From: an uncultured Megasphaera sp.
GTDB taxonomy: Bacteria > Bacillota > Negativicutes > Veillonellales > Megasphaeraceae
Assembly: GCF_900539295.1 (NCBI RefSeq)
Contig: NZ_UQBH01000004.1
Span: 62,001 to 126,000 of the forward strand
DNA: 64,000 nt
Reading direction: 5' to 3'
Under the pieces are notes generated by a model. It was not told the DNA's origin, made no database searches, and saw only the letters and a list, made by a program, of their open reading frames with translations. Of this stretch, positions 33,703 to 40,444 are shown piece after piece (the first letter of the stretch is position 1; each line of letters starts with the position of its first letter). The position numbers were made by a program, and so were the translations under genes.

Positions 33703-34370
33703 GCCGGGCGCCTCCTTTCACGGCTCCGCTTTTCAAAGAGGTTGACCGTCATCAAGACGACGGCACTAATGGCGATGTTGACCAAGACCCAAATGAAGGC
33801 ACTGTACTCGTCATTGGTCCGCCATAATTGATACACCGTCGTCGAAATGGTCGCCGTATGCTTAGGAATGTAGCCGATGAGCATGCTCGTCGCCCCGTAT
33901 TCGCCGAGGGCCCGGGCAAAGGCCAAGACCGTGCCGGCTATGATGCCCTGCTTGCAGTAAGGCATGCGGATGTGCCAGAAGATGAACGTATCCGACAGGC
34001 CTAAAGTCTTCCCGCTCCAGGCCAAGGTTTCATCAAAGCCTTCAAATGCCCCCCGGGCCGTACGGTACATGAGAGGAAAGGCGACGACGGCCGATGCCAG
34101 GACACCGCCGTACCAGGTCATGACGAAGTGGATGCCGGCATCATTGAGGAAGATGCCGACGGGGTGCTGCAGCCCGAAGAGCAGGAGCAGCAGCCAGCCG
34201 CAGACCGTCGGCGGCAGTACCAGGGGCAGGGTCAGGACGACGTCGAGAATCCCTTTTAAGACCCGCGGCAGCCGTGCCACGTAATACGCCAGGGCGATGC
34301 CGCTGAAAAAGACGATGACGCAGGCAATGGCCGCAATGCGCAGACTGTTCCAAAGGGGATACCAATCCAT
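33699..34370 (-). CDS. modB: Molybdate ABC transporter permease
   Basis: A 223-residue inner-membrane permease with about five to six helices. The ABC-coupling EAA-type loop is present (SDTFIFWHIRMPYCKQGIIAG), with the family segment LPLVLPPTVCGWLLL near the N-terminal third. It pairs with ModC. It starts 12 nt after modA. Confidence 0.93.
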   Translation of the reverse strand: MDWYPLWNSLRIAAIACVIVFFSGIALAYYVARLPRVLKGILDVVLTLPLVLPPTVCGWLLLLLFGLQHPVGIFLNDAGIHFVMTWYGGVLASAVVAFPLMYRTARGAFEGFDETLAWSGKTLGLSDTFIFWHIRMPYCKQGIIAGTVLAFARALGEYGATSMLIGYIPKHTATISTTVYQLWRTNDEYSAFIWVLVNIAISAVVLMTVNLFEKRSRERRRPA

Positions 34371-34382
34371 ACCGGGCCGCCC

Positions 34383-35234
34383 TTAGCCGACAGGACTGAA
34401 TCCGACGCTCCGGAAAATCTTCATGGCTGCGTCGCCTTTGAGGTAGTTCAAGAAGTCCTGAGCTTCCTGCTGATGCTTGCTGTTCTTCATGACCGCTGCC
34501 GGATAAATGACCTGGCCGCACATGTCCTTCGTCGCTTCGTCAAGGGGTTTCAACTTAGCACTAAAGGCATCCGTTGCATAGATGACACCGGCGTCGGCGC
34601 TGCCTTCACTGACCTGGGTCGTGACTTCTTTTACGTTGGAACCGTAAGTGATGTGACCGGCCTCGGCAATGGCCTGTTCATCGAGGTTATAGAACTTCAA
34701 GATCTTCTGCGTGTACTGACCGACGGGCACGTCGCTGTTGCCCATGACCAGACGGATGGAGCCGTCTCTCAATTTTTCAGCCATGTCGTTGAAGTTCTTT
34801 ATGCCCTTAGGATTTCCCTCCGGCGTCACTAAGACGACCTTATTTTCCAAGAGGTCGACGCGGCTGTCGCTTTTGACGAAATCCAGTTTATCGGGATTAT
34901 CCTTGCCGTCTTTGGCGGCATCGAGCTGGTTCATCTGCTTCTGCGCCGCTGAAATGAACAAGTCGCAGTCCGCGCCGTTTTGAATCTGCTTCTTCAACGT
35001 TCCCGATGAATCAAAGTTGAAAGAAATTTCGACATTCGGATGTTCTTTCTGATACTGTTCGGCGATCTTGGTCATCGTTTCGGTCATGCTGGCCGCAGCA
35101 AATACCGTCAAGTGGACTTTTTCACCATTTCCGGCAGCCTGATCGTCTTGTTTGTCCGAACCGCAGCCGGCCAAGGCAAAGGCCATGATTCCCGCCAGAA
35201 TCGCTGCTGCTGCTTTTTTCCACGTCATGCGCAT
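34383..35234 (-). CDS. modA: Molybdate-binding lipoprotein
   Basis: A 283-residue substrate-binding protein anchored by a lipobox (FALAGC, Cys near residue 24). The ligand-binding loops of ModA are recognisable: VFAAASMTETM, FDSSGTLKKQI, DLFISAA, GNSDVPVGQYTQKIL and DAGVIYATDA. It captures molybdate outside the membrane for ModBC. It is 34 bp after the MOSC-MogA gene, the widest gap inside this operon. Confidence 0.93.
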   Translation of the reverse strand: MRMTWKKAAAAILAGIMAFALAGCGSDKQDDQAAGNGEKVHLTVFAAASMTETMTKIAEQYQKEHPNVEISFNFDSSGTLKKQIQNGADCDLFISAAQKQMNQLDAAKDGKDNPDKLDFVKSDSRVDLLENKVVLVTPEGNPKGIKNFNDMAEKLRDGSIRLVMGNSDVPVGQYTQKILKFYNLDEQAIAEAGHITYGSNVKEVTTQVSEGSADAGVIYATDAFSAKLKPLDEATKDMCGQVIYPAAVMKNSKHQQEAQDFLNYLKGDAAMKIFRSVGFSPVG

Positions 35235-35268
35235 GCATCTCCTTCATTAAACTTCAATTTATTTAGGT

Positions 35269-36204
35269 TTACTTGCGGGCACAGTCATAAACACCGCCGC
35301 GAAGTAAATCGAAACCATGAGGAACCGTTTCCAAAAAGACGTCCATACATTCCTGACAGGCCTTGGGACTGCCCGGCAGATTGATGATCAATGTCTTTTT
35401 ACGGATGACGCTGACTGCTCGGGACAGCATGGCCCGCGGCGTGATTGCCATCGACGCCGCCCGAATCGCTTCGGCAATTCCCGGCGCCTGACGGTCCGCA
35501 ACGGCAAGCGTCGCTTCCGGCGTCACATCCCGCTGGCCGAAACCGGTACCGCCAGTCGTCAAAATGAGATCGACTTGGCGCTGGTCAGCCAGGCGGCGCA
35601 GGTTTTGTTCCAAGGCTTCCCGTCCGTCCGGCAAGAGAATCTCTTCGACTACTTCATAGCCTTCCTGCTTCAGGCGCTTGACGATGACCGGGCCGCTTTC
35701 GTCCTGACGAAGGCCTTGAGAGCCCTTGTCCGACAGGGTAATGACGGCTGCCTGATACGGCCGTTTTCCGTCTCGCGGAACTTCTGTCATCTCGTCACCA
35801 ATGCGGATGACGCCGCCTTCAAGGACCTTGGCAAAGACGCCTTCTCGAGGCATGATGCAGTCGCCGACGGCTTCGTATACCGCACAGTGGCTGTGACAGG
35901 CCTTGCCGATCTGCGTGATTTCCAACAGGACATCGCCGCAGCGCAGCAAGGTGCCTACGGGCATGGCCGAAAAGATAAAGCCGTCGACGACGAGGTTTTC
36001 TCCAAAGGCCCCGAATTCTACATTGCCGCCGCGGCGGCGAAAATCTTCTATGCTTTCAAGTCCTAACAGACTGACTTGGCGATGCCAGTGACCGGCATGG
36101 GCATCGCCTTCGATGCCCCAATCGACCTTAAACAGCCCTTCGGGCACGACTCTTTTGGCAATGCCTCGGACGTCACTGATACAAACGGCTTCTATTTTTC
36201 CCAT
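35269..36204 (-). CDS. MOSC domain-MogA/MoaB fusion protein
   Basis: A 311-residue fusion. Residues 1-145 are a MOSC domain with its cysteine in GKACHSHCAVYE, a domain that handles sulfur or molybdenum cofactor. Residues about 150-305 are a MogA/MoaB-type molybdopterin adenylyltransferase with TTGGTGFGQRDVTPEAT and INLPGSPKACQECMD. The second half should adenylate molybdopterin ahead of metal insertion. Placement 3 nt after moaA fits this role. The MOSC half might bind the finished cofactor, which is inference. Confidence 0.85.
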   Translation of the reverse strand: MGKIEAVCISDVRGIAKRVVPEGLFKVDWGIEGDAHAGHWHRQVSLLGLESIEDFRRRGGNVEFGAFGENLVVDGFIFSAMPVGTLLRCGDVLLEITQIGKACHSHCAVYEAVGDCIMPREGVFAKVLEGGVIRIGDEMTEVPRDGKRPYQAAVITLSDKGSQGLRQDESGPVIVKRLKQEGYEVVEEILLPDGREALEQNLRRLADQRQVDLILTTGGTGFGQRDVTPEATLAVADRQAPGIAEAIRAASMAITPRAMLSRAVSVIRKKTLIINLPGSPKACQECMDVFLETVPHGFDLLRGGVYDCARK

Positions 36205-36207
36205 TTT

Positions 36208-37185
36208 TTATCCTCCGATCTGATTCATCGTCTTATGCTCGCTGATTTCGGTCTGCTCGCCGAAACAATGCTTGGCCGGCTTCTCGTAAACGGCCTGCGC
36301 CAGGGCTTCGACCAAAGACGACTCCGTCTCAGCCTTCGATTGACCGCTGCGAATGATTCTCCTCAAGTCGACGCCTTCATCGTAACAGAGGCAGGGTTTC
36401 AAAAAGCCCGTACTGGTCAGGCGCAGGCGATTACAGGAAGCACAAAAAGCGTGGGTGTTGGCGGCAATAAAGCCAATTCGCCCGCAGAGCTCCCGACTCT
36501 TATAATAGTCGGCCGGTCCGTTGCCATGCACTTCATCGGTCGGCGTCAGATCTGGATATACACCGCCCAAGATTTTCAGGCAGTCTTCCCGAGTAAGGCC
36601 GGAAAGAGTCGTTCCAAAGCCGATGGGCATCAACTCGATGAAGCGGACGTCAATGGGCCGGCGCCGTGCCAAGCCCGCCAATTTTACGATCTGATTCTTC
36701 GTTTCCGCCAATAAGACGGCGTTTACTTTAACGTTTACCCCGAAGTCGGCAGCAGCATCCAGGGCCGAAAGGACGACCGACAGGTCTCCTCCGCCGGTCA
36801 GCCGGGCATACTGGTCGCCATCGAGAGTATCTACACTAATGTTGATACCGTCAATTCCAAGAGCGGTTAAGGCCGGCAAAGCCTCTTTCAGCAGCAGGCC
36901 GTTGGTCGTCATCGTCACCGAGCGGACGCCGGAAAGAGATTTCAAGGCTTTCATAAAATCGACGGCCCCCTTGCGGACCAGGGGTTCACCGCCGGTAATC
37001 TTAAATCGATTGATTCCGAGGGCGACGGCCGCCCGGCAAACAGCCATCATTTCTTCATAGCGAAGAACTGCATCATGGCCGACGCTTGCGACGTCGTCGG
37101 GCATGCAGTAGCGGCAGCGAAGGTTGCAGCGGTCGGTCAAAGACAGGCGGAGATAGTCAATGGTCCGCCCCCATCTATCCCTCAT
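36208..37185 (-). CDS. moaA: GTP 3',8-cyclase
   Basis: A 325-residue radical SAM enzyme for the first step of molybdopterin synthesis. The SAM-cluster motif is DRCNLRCRYC. The C-terminal cluster motif is CASCNRLRLTSTGFLKPCL, and the protein ends in the GG dipeptide needed for activity. The start is ATG 37185, 8 nt after GGAGG; this overlaps the end of moaC by 11 nt. Longer in-frame starts lie deep in moaC and are rejected. Confidence 0.95.
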   Translation of the reverse strand: MRDRWGRTIDYLRLSLTDRCNLRCRYCMPDDVASVGHDAVLRYEEMMAVCRAAVALGINRFKITGGEPLVRKGAVDFMKALKSLSGVRSVTMTTNGLLLKEALPALTALGIDGINISVDTLDGDQYARLTGGGDLSVVLSALDAAADFGVNVKVNAVLLAETKNQIVKLAGLARRRPIDVRFIELMPIGFGTTLSGLTREDCLKILGGVYPDLTPTDEVHGNGPADYYKSRELCGRIGFIAANTHAFCASCNRLRLTSTGFLKPCLCYDEGVDLRRIIRSGQSKAETESSLVEALAQAVYEKPAKHCFGEQTEISEHKTMNQIGG

Positions 37186-37672
37186 GGTCAAGGCCTCCGT
37201 CATATTGGAAATGGCCGCTTTTCCCGCCGATTTTTTCGACGACGTGAATGTCTTTGAGGCACATTCTTTTATCAATGGCCTTGCACATGTCGTAAACTGT
37301 GAGCAGGGCTGTCGATACGCCGGTCAGCGCCTCCATTTCGACGCCGGTCTTGCCGTCGCACTTGACGGTGCAGCGCCCTTCGATTTCACAGACATCGTCG
37401 TGAAAGATAAATTCAATACCGCATTTGGTAAGGTTTAAAATATGACATAAGGGGATGAGATCACTGGTCCTTTTGGCACCCATGATGCCGGCGACTCGGG
37501 CAACGCCGAGGACGTCGCCCTTTTTCACGGCCCCTTGTTTCACAGCATCGTAACATTCACGACTCATGGCAATGCGCCCGCAGGCAACGGCCATCCGTGC
37601 CGTTACGGCCTTGCCGCTGACGTCGACCATGACGGCATTGCCGTTGCTGTCAATATGTGTAAACGGGTTCAC
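37175..37672 (-). CDS. moaC: Cyclic pyranopterin monophosphate synthase
   Basis: A 165-residue enzyme that works with MoaA to make cPMP. Conserved segments are FTHIDSNGNAVMVDVS, KKGDVLGVARVAGIMGAKRTSDLIPLCH and GVEMEALTGVSTALLTVYDM. The start is taken as GTG 37672, 6 nt after GTAGGTG and 8 nt after the previous stop, which gives the normal family length; longer frames only add out-of-frame coding from the neighbour. It overlaps moaA by 11 nt. Confidence 0.93.
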   Translation of the reverse strand: MNPFTHIDSNGNAVMVDVSGKAVTARMAVACGRIAMSRECYDAVKQGAVKKGDVLGVARVAGIMGAKRTSDLIPLCHILNLTKCGIEFIFHDDVCEIEGRCTVKCDGKTGVEMEALTGVSTALLTVYDMCKAIDKRMCLKDIHVVEKIGGKSGHFQYDGGLDHEG

Positions 37673-37680
37673 AAGAACAC

Positions 37681-38700
37681 CTACTTTCCAAAACCACAGT
37701 TCGGGAAGGTACAGACCGGACAGTTGAGACACAGTCCGCCTTCACCGAGACGGGATAAATCGGCAGCCGTTACGGGAACATCGGCCATGAGTGACGGCAG
37801 GACCAGGTCAAAGATCGTCCGCTTAGCATACATGACGCAGCCCGGAAGGCCGACGATGGGACGGTTATCGGCCGTATAGGCCAATAAAAACATAGCTCCC
37901 GGCAGTACCGGAGCCCCGTAGGACACGATGCGGGCATCGGTATTTTTGATAGCCAGCGGCGTCTGGTCGTCAGGGTCGACACTCATGCCGCCCGTACAGA
38001 AAACCATATCCATGCCGGCGTCGAGCATCTCCTGAATCGCTGCCGTAATGGCCGCCGGATCATCAGCCAAGACCTTGTGCATGGCCATTTCCGCATCAAA
38101 TTCAGCCAGTTTACTTTCAATGACCGGCGTAAAGGTGTCCTCAATGCGGCCGTGAAAGACTTCATTTCCCGTCGTGACAACGCCGGCCCGCTTCTTCTGA
38201 AAAGGATGGACATCGAGCAGCGGTTCCGTACCGGCAGCCGCCTTGGCTTGTTCCATCTTTTCTTTTTTTATGACCAAGGGAATGACACGGGTTCCGGCCA
38301 GTTTGTCACCTTTGCGAACGGCAAACCCGCCATGACGGGTGGCAATCATCATTTCACCCAGGGAATTGACGGCCTGCAGCTCCTTACGGCGAACGGTCAT
38401 CATACCGTCACAGTCGGCGATGAGCTCGATTTTCCCTTCCTTAGGCTCGCTGCCGTGCATGTTGGCCCCCATGCAAATATCCCGTAGAATGGCGGCACCT
38501 TCATTTTCATGATAAACGGTATCGTCGTTTTCCCAGATATAGACGTGGTCTTTGCCGACTGACAGCAAGACGGGAATATCTTCTTCCTTAATGATATGGC
38601 CCTTGCGAAACACCGGCGCCTTGGTAACGCCGCGGATAATCTGCGTAATATCGTGACAGAGAATATGACCGACAGCGTCTTCTGTTTTCATCATTTTCAT
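37681..38700 (-). CDS. MoeA-like molybdopterin-binding protein with C-terminal cysteine cluster
   Basis: A 339-residue protein with a molybdopterin-binding (MoCF) domain in the second half (VVTTGNEVFHGRIED and VFCTGGMSVDPDDQTP). A short tail carries CLNCPVCTFPNCGFGK, three to four cysteines that may bind a metal or cluster. It is related to MoeA and CinA but lacks the full MoeA plan; a true moeA is at 43196. The likely job is cofactor sensing or handling. It is the second gene of the operon, 6 nt after the ModE-type gene. Confidence 0.8.
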   Translation of the reverse strand: MKMMKTEDAVGHILCHDITQIIRGVTKAPVFRKGHIIKEEDIPVLLSVGKDHVYIWENDDTVYHENEGAAILRDICMGANMHGSEPKEGKIELIADCDGMMTVRRKELQAVNSLGEMMIATRHGGFAVRKGDKLAGTRVIPLVIKKEKMEQAKAAAGTEPLLDVHPFQKKRAGVVTTGNEVFHGRIEDTFTPVIESKLAEFDAEMAMHKVLADDPAAITAAIQEMLDAGMDMVFCTGGMSVDPDDQTPLAIKNTDARIVSYGAPVLPGAMFLLAYTADNRPIVGLPGCVMYAKRTIFDLVLPSLMADVPVTAADLSRLGEGGLCLNCPVCTFPNCGFGK

Positions 38701-38706
38701 AACGAT

Positions 38707-39084
38707 CTAGCCTCTCATCTCTTTTAATTTTTGCAGCTCTTGTTCATTGAACAGCACTTCGAACTGCTCTGCCGCTGCAGCGCGGACAGCCCGGTCCATC
38801 TGCTCATAGCGGATCAGGATTTCTTCGGCCTGACAGGTCAGGACCGATCGGCCGCCGTCCCTGCCGCCAACATAGCGGCGGATGAGCGGAAAGCCCCAGA
38901 TGGCCTCGGCGTCGCGCATGATGGTCCAGGCCTTCGAGTAGGACATGTTCATATCCCGGGCAGCCCCCTGCAGCGAGCCATGGCGGCGGACGCCGTCCAA
39001 GAGCTCGGCCACGCCGGGGCCAAAGGCCCGCTTGTCGCCCAACAGACACATCATGACTTTATAGTGAAGTTTTTGCCCTTCCAT
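38707..39084 (-). CDS. ModE-type winged-helix regulator (DNA-binding domain only)
   Basis: A 125-residue protein consisting of the N-terminal ModE/LysR-like winged helix: FGPGVAELLDGVRRHGSLQGAA as the first helices, the recognition region MSYSKAWTIMRDAE, and the wing RRYVGGRDGGRSVLT. The C-terminal molbindin domains that bind molybdate in E. coli ModE are absent. Molybdenum sensing may be left to a partner. It is the first gene of the molybdenum operon, and a dyad matching ModE operators lies just before its start, so it probably controls itself. Confidence 0.87.
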   Translation of the reverse strand: MEGQKLHYKVMMCLLGDKRAFGPGVAELLDGVRRHGSLQGAARDMNMSYSKAWTIMRDAEAIWGFPLIRRYVGGRDGGRSVLTCQAEEILIRYEQMDRAVRAAAAEQFEVLFNEQELQKLKEMRG

Positions 39085-39100
39085 GAGCGCCCCCTCACAC

Positions 39101-39124
39101 CGTTATTCGCAGACGCAAATAACG
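39101..39124. promoter_or_regulatory. CGTTATT-N10-AATAACG dyad, candidate ModE operator
   Basis: A perfect 7-bp inverted repeat with ends CGTTAT and ATAACG, close to the E. coli ModE consensus ends. It sits 17 bp upstream of the ModE-type ATG and downstream of a TATAAT box on the minus strand (39182-39177), so binding would block the operon. Confidence 0.6.
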
Positions 39125-39176
39125 GACAGAAAAAATAAATTCCGCAGCTTATGGGCTGCCAGTTTCGACTAAGCTC

Positions 39177-39205
39177 ATTATACATTAAAATCTGTTAGCT
39201 TGCCA
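39177..39205 (-). promoter_or_regulatory. Promoter of the molybdenum operon
   Basis: On the minus strand a consensus TATAAT (39182-39177) has TGGCAA 17 bp upstream (39205-39200). The -35 is weak. Transcription would start near 39170, giving a leader of about 85 nt. Confidence 0.45.
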
Positions 39206-39262
39206 TACTTTTTTTGTGGAAACTTATTGTTAACTTCCTAACCTTATCACATAAAATCATGG

Positions 39263-39282
39263 TATAATATAATTATATTATA
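39263..39282. promoter_or_regulatory. AT-only 20-bp palindrome upstream of mobA-mobB
   Basis: TATAATATAA followed by its exact reverse complement, 19 bp before the mobA-mobB start. It contains TATAAT and may be promoter or operator. Low complexity limits what can be said. Confidence 0.3.
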
Positions 39283-39301
39283 ATAAAGGACGTGATAGAG
39301 A

Positions 39302-40327
39302 ATGATAAAACACTCGCATCGATTCTCCTTGGGCCTGATTATCCTGGCCGGAGGCGAAAGTTCTCGCATGGGCCACGATAAGGCAACCCTTCCTTGGAAC
39401 GGTACGGACCGCTTGACCGATTTACTGCTGCGCAGTCAGCGAGCTCCGTTTGCAGAACGAGTCGTTTCCATCAACCGGGATTATACCCCCAAGAACCTGC
39501 CGGCCAAACTCGCCCGTACGGTCCGCACCGTTGCCGACAACGTCCAGCACTGCGGCCCCCTTGGCGGATTGGAAGCTGCTATGAAAGACGGCCAATGCGA
39601 CTACTACCTGGTGCTGTCTGTCGATCTTCCGTTCTATGATTTTTCGCCGATTTCAGACATCCTCAGACCCGTTCGCCGCAACCCGGACCTCATGGCCGTC
39701 ATTCCTCAGACGAAAGACGGCCGCGACCAGCCATTAGCTGCCCTCTACAGCAAAGAACTGGTTCCGGAAATTACTAAGCAGCTCCAGACCGGCAACTACT
39801 GTCTGAAAGAATTTCTTCAGAGGGTCCCGACGGCAGTCCTGAAATCCTGTCGCCCGGCCCTGTACCTCAACCTCAATACCTTTGCCGACTACGAAGCAGC
39901 CAAAGGACGGGCCGCCAACAGCCGACGCCAAGTTCCGGTCGTAACCTTGACGGCACCGGAGTCAGGAGACGGCAAGACGACTGCCGCCGAAACGGCCATT
40001 GCCGAACTGACGCGCCGCGGCTACCACGTCGCCTACATTAAAAGCACGCACCACACGGACTGTAAACCCAAGGCCGGCTCCGATACGGACCGGGCCAGAA
40101 GCGCCGGCGCCGTAGCCGCCTGTCTCTGCAGTCCTGATATGATCGGACCGGAAACGCAAAAAGAAGATGTTATCCTTGATTTGGCACAGCAGCAGCTCGC
40201 CGATTTAGTTCTCGTCGAAAGTCACAATCACGGACCATTTCCACAAATCGATATCCTGCAGACCGATTCCGCGAATATCGTCAATCATATCTTATTCCTG
40301 ACGGGATACCGTTCGTCGGAAATATAA
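39302..40327 (+). CDS. MobA-MobB fusion: molybdenum cofactor guanylyltransferase with P-loop domain
   Basis: A 341-residue fusion. Residues 1-195 are MobA, which adds GMP to molybdopterin, with LIILAGGESSRMGHDKATL and VLSVDLPF. Residues about 205-341 are MobB, a GTP-binding helper, with VTLTAPESGDGKTTAAETAI and later VESHNHG. The bis-MGD cofactor formed is the one used by the formate dehydrogenase encoded next. It is divergent from the ModE-type gene, 217 bp away, and leads the plus-strand set with fdhF, its ferredoxin and moeA. Confidence 0.88.
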   Translation: MIKHSHRFSLGLIILAGGESSRMGHDKATLPWNGTDRLTDLLLRSQRAPFAERVVSINRDYTPKNLPAKLARTVRTVADNVQHCGPLGGLEAAMKDGQCDYYLVLSVDLPFYDFSPISDILRPVRRNPDLMAVIPQTKDGRDQPLAALYSKELVPEITKQLQTGNYCLKEFLQRVPTAVLKSCRPALYLNLNTFADYEAAKGRAANSRRQVPVVTLTAPESGDGKTTAAETAIAELTRRGYHVAYIKSTHHTDCKPKAGSDTDRARSAGAVAACLCSPDMIGPETQKEDVILDLAQQQLADLVLVESHNHGPFPQIDILQTDSANIVNHILFLTGYRSSEI

Positions 40328-40346
40328 GCCCTTAGTGATTATTTAA

Positions 40347-40375
40347 TTGCATCTCGCAGACAGAAGTTCTACTAT
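40347..40375 (+). promoter_or_regulatory. Candidate fdhF promoter
   Basis: TTGCAT at 40347-40352 and TACTAT at 40370-40375 are 17 bp apart, about 70 bp before the fdhF ATG. Confidence 0.4.
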
Positions 40376-40444
40376 GAGACCATAGCCGTATATCCTGCCC
40401 GTGATGTACAAAAAATCAGTCGAGCTCAAAAGCGAGGTGTTACT

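Noticed and set aside
38600..39301. Molybdenum cofactor riboswitch before the molybdenum operon
   Set aside because: The leader is only about 85 nt and holds an operator-like dyad; I could not draw the Moco RNA fold.
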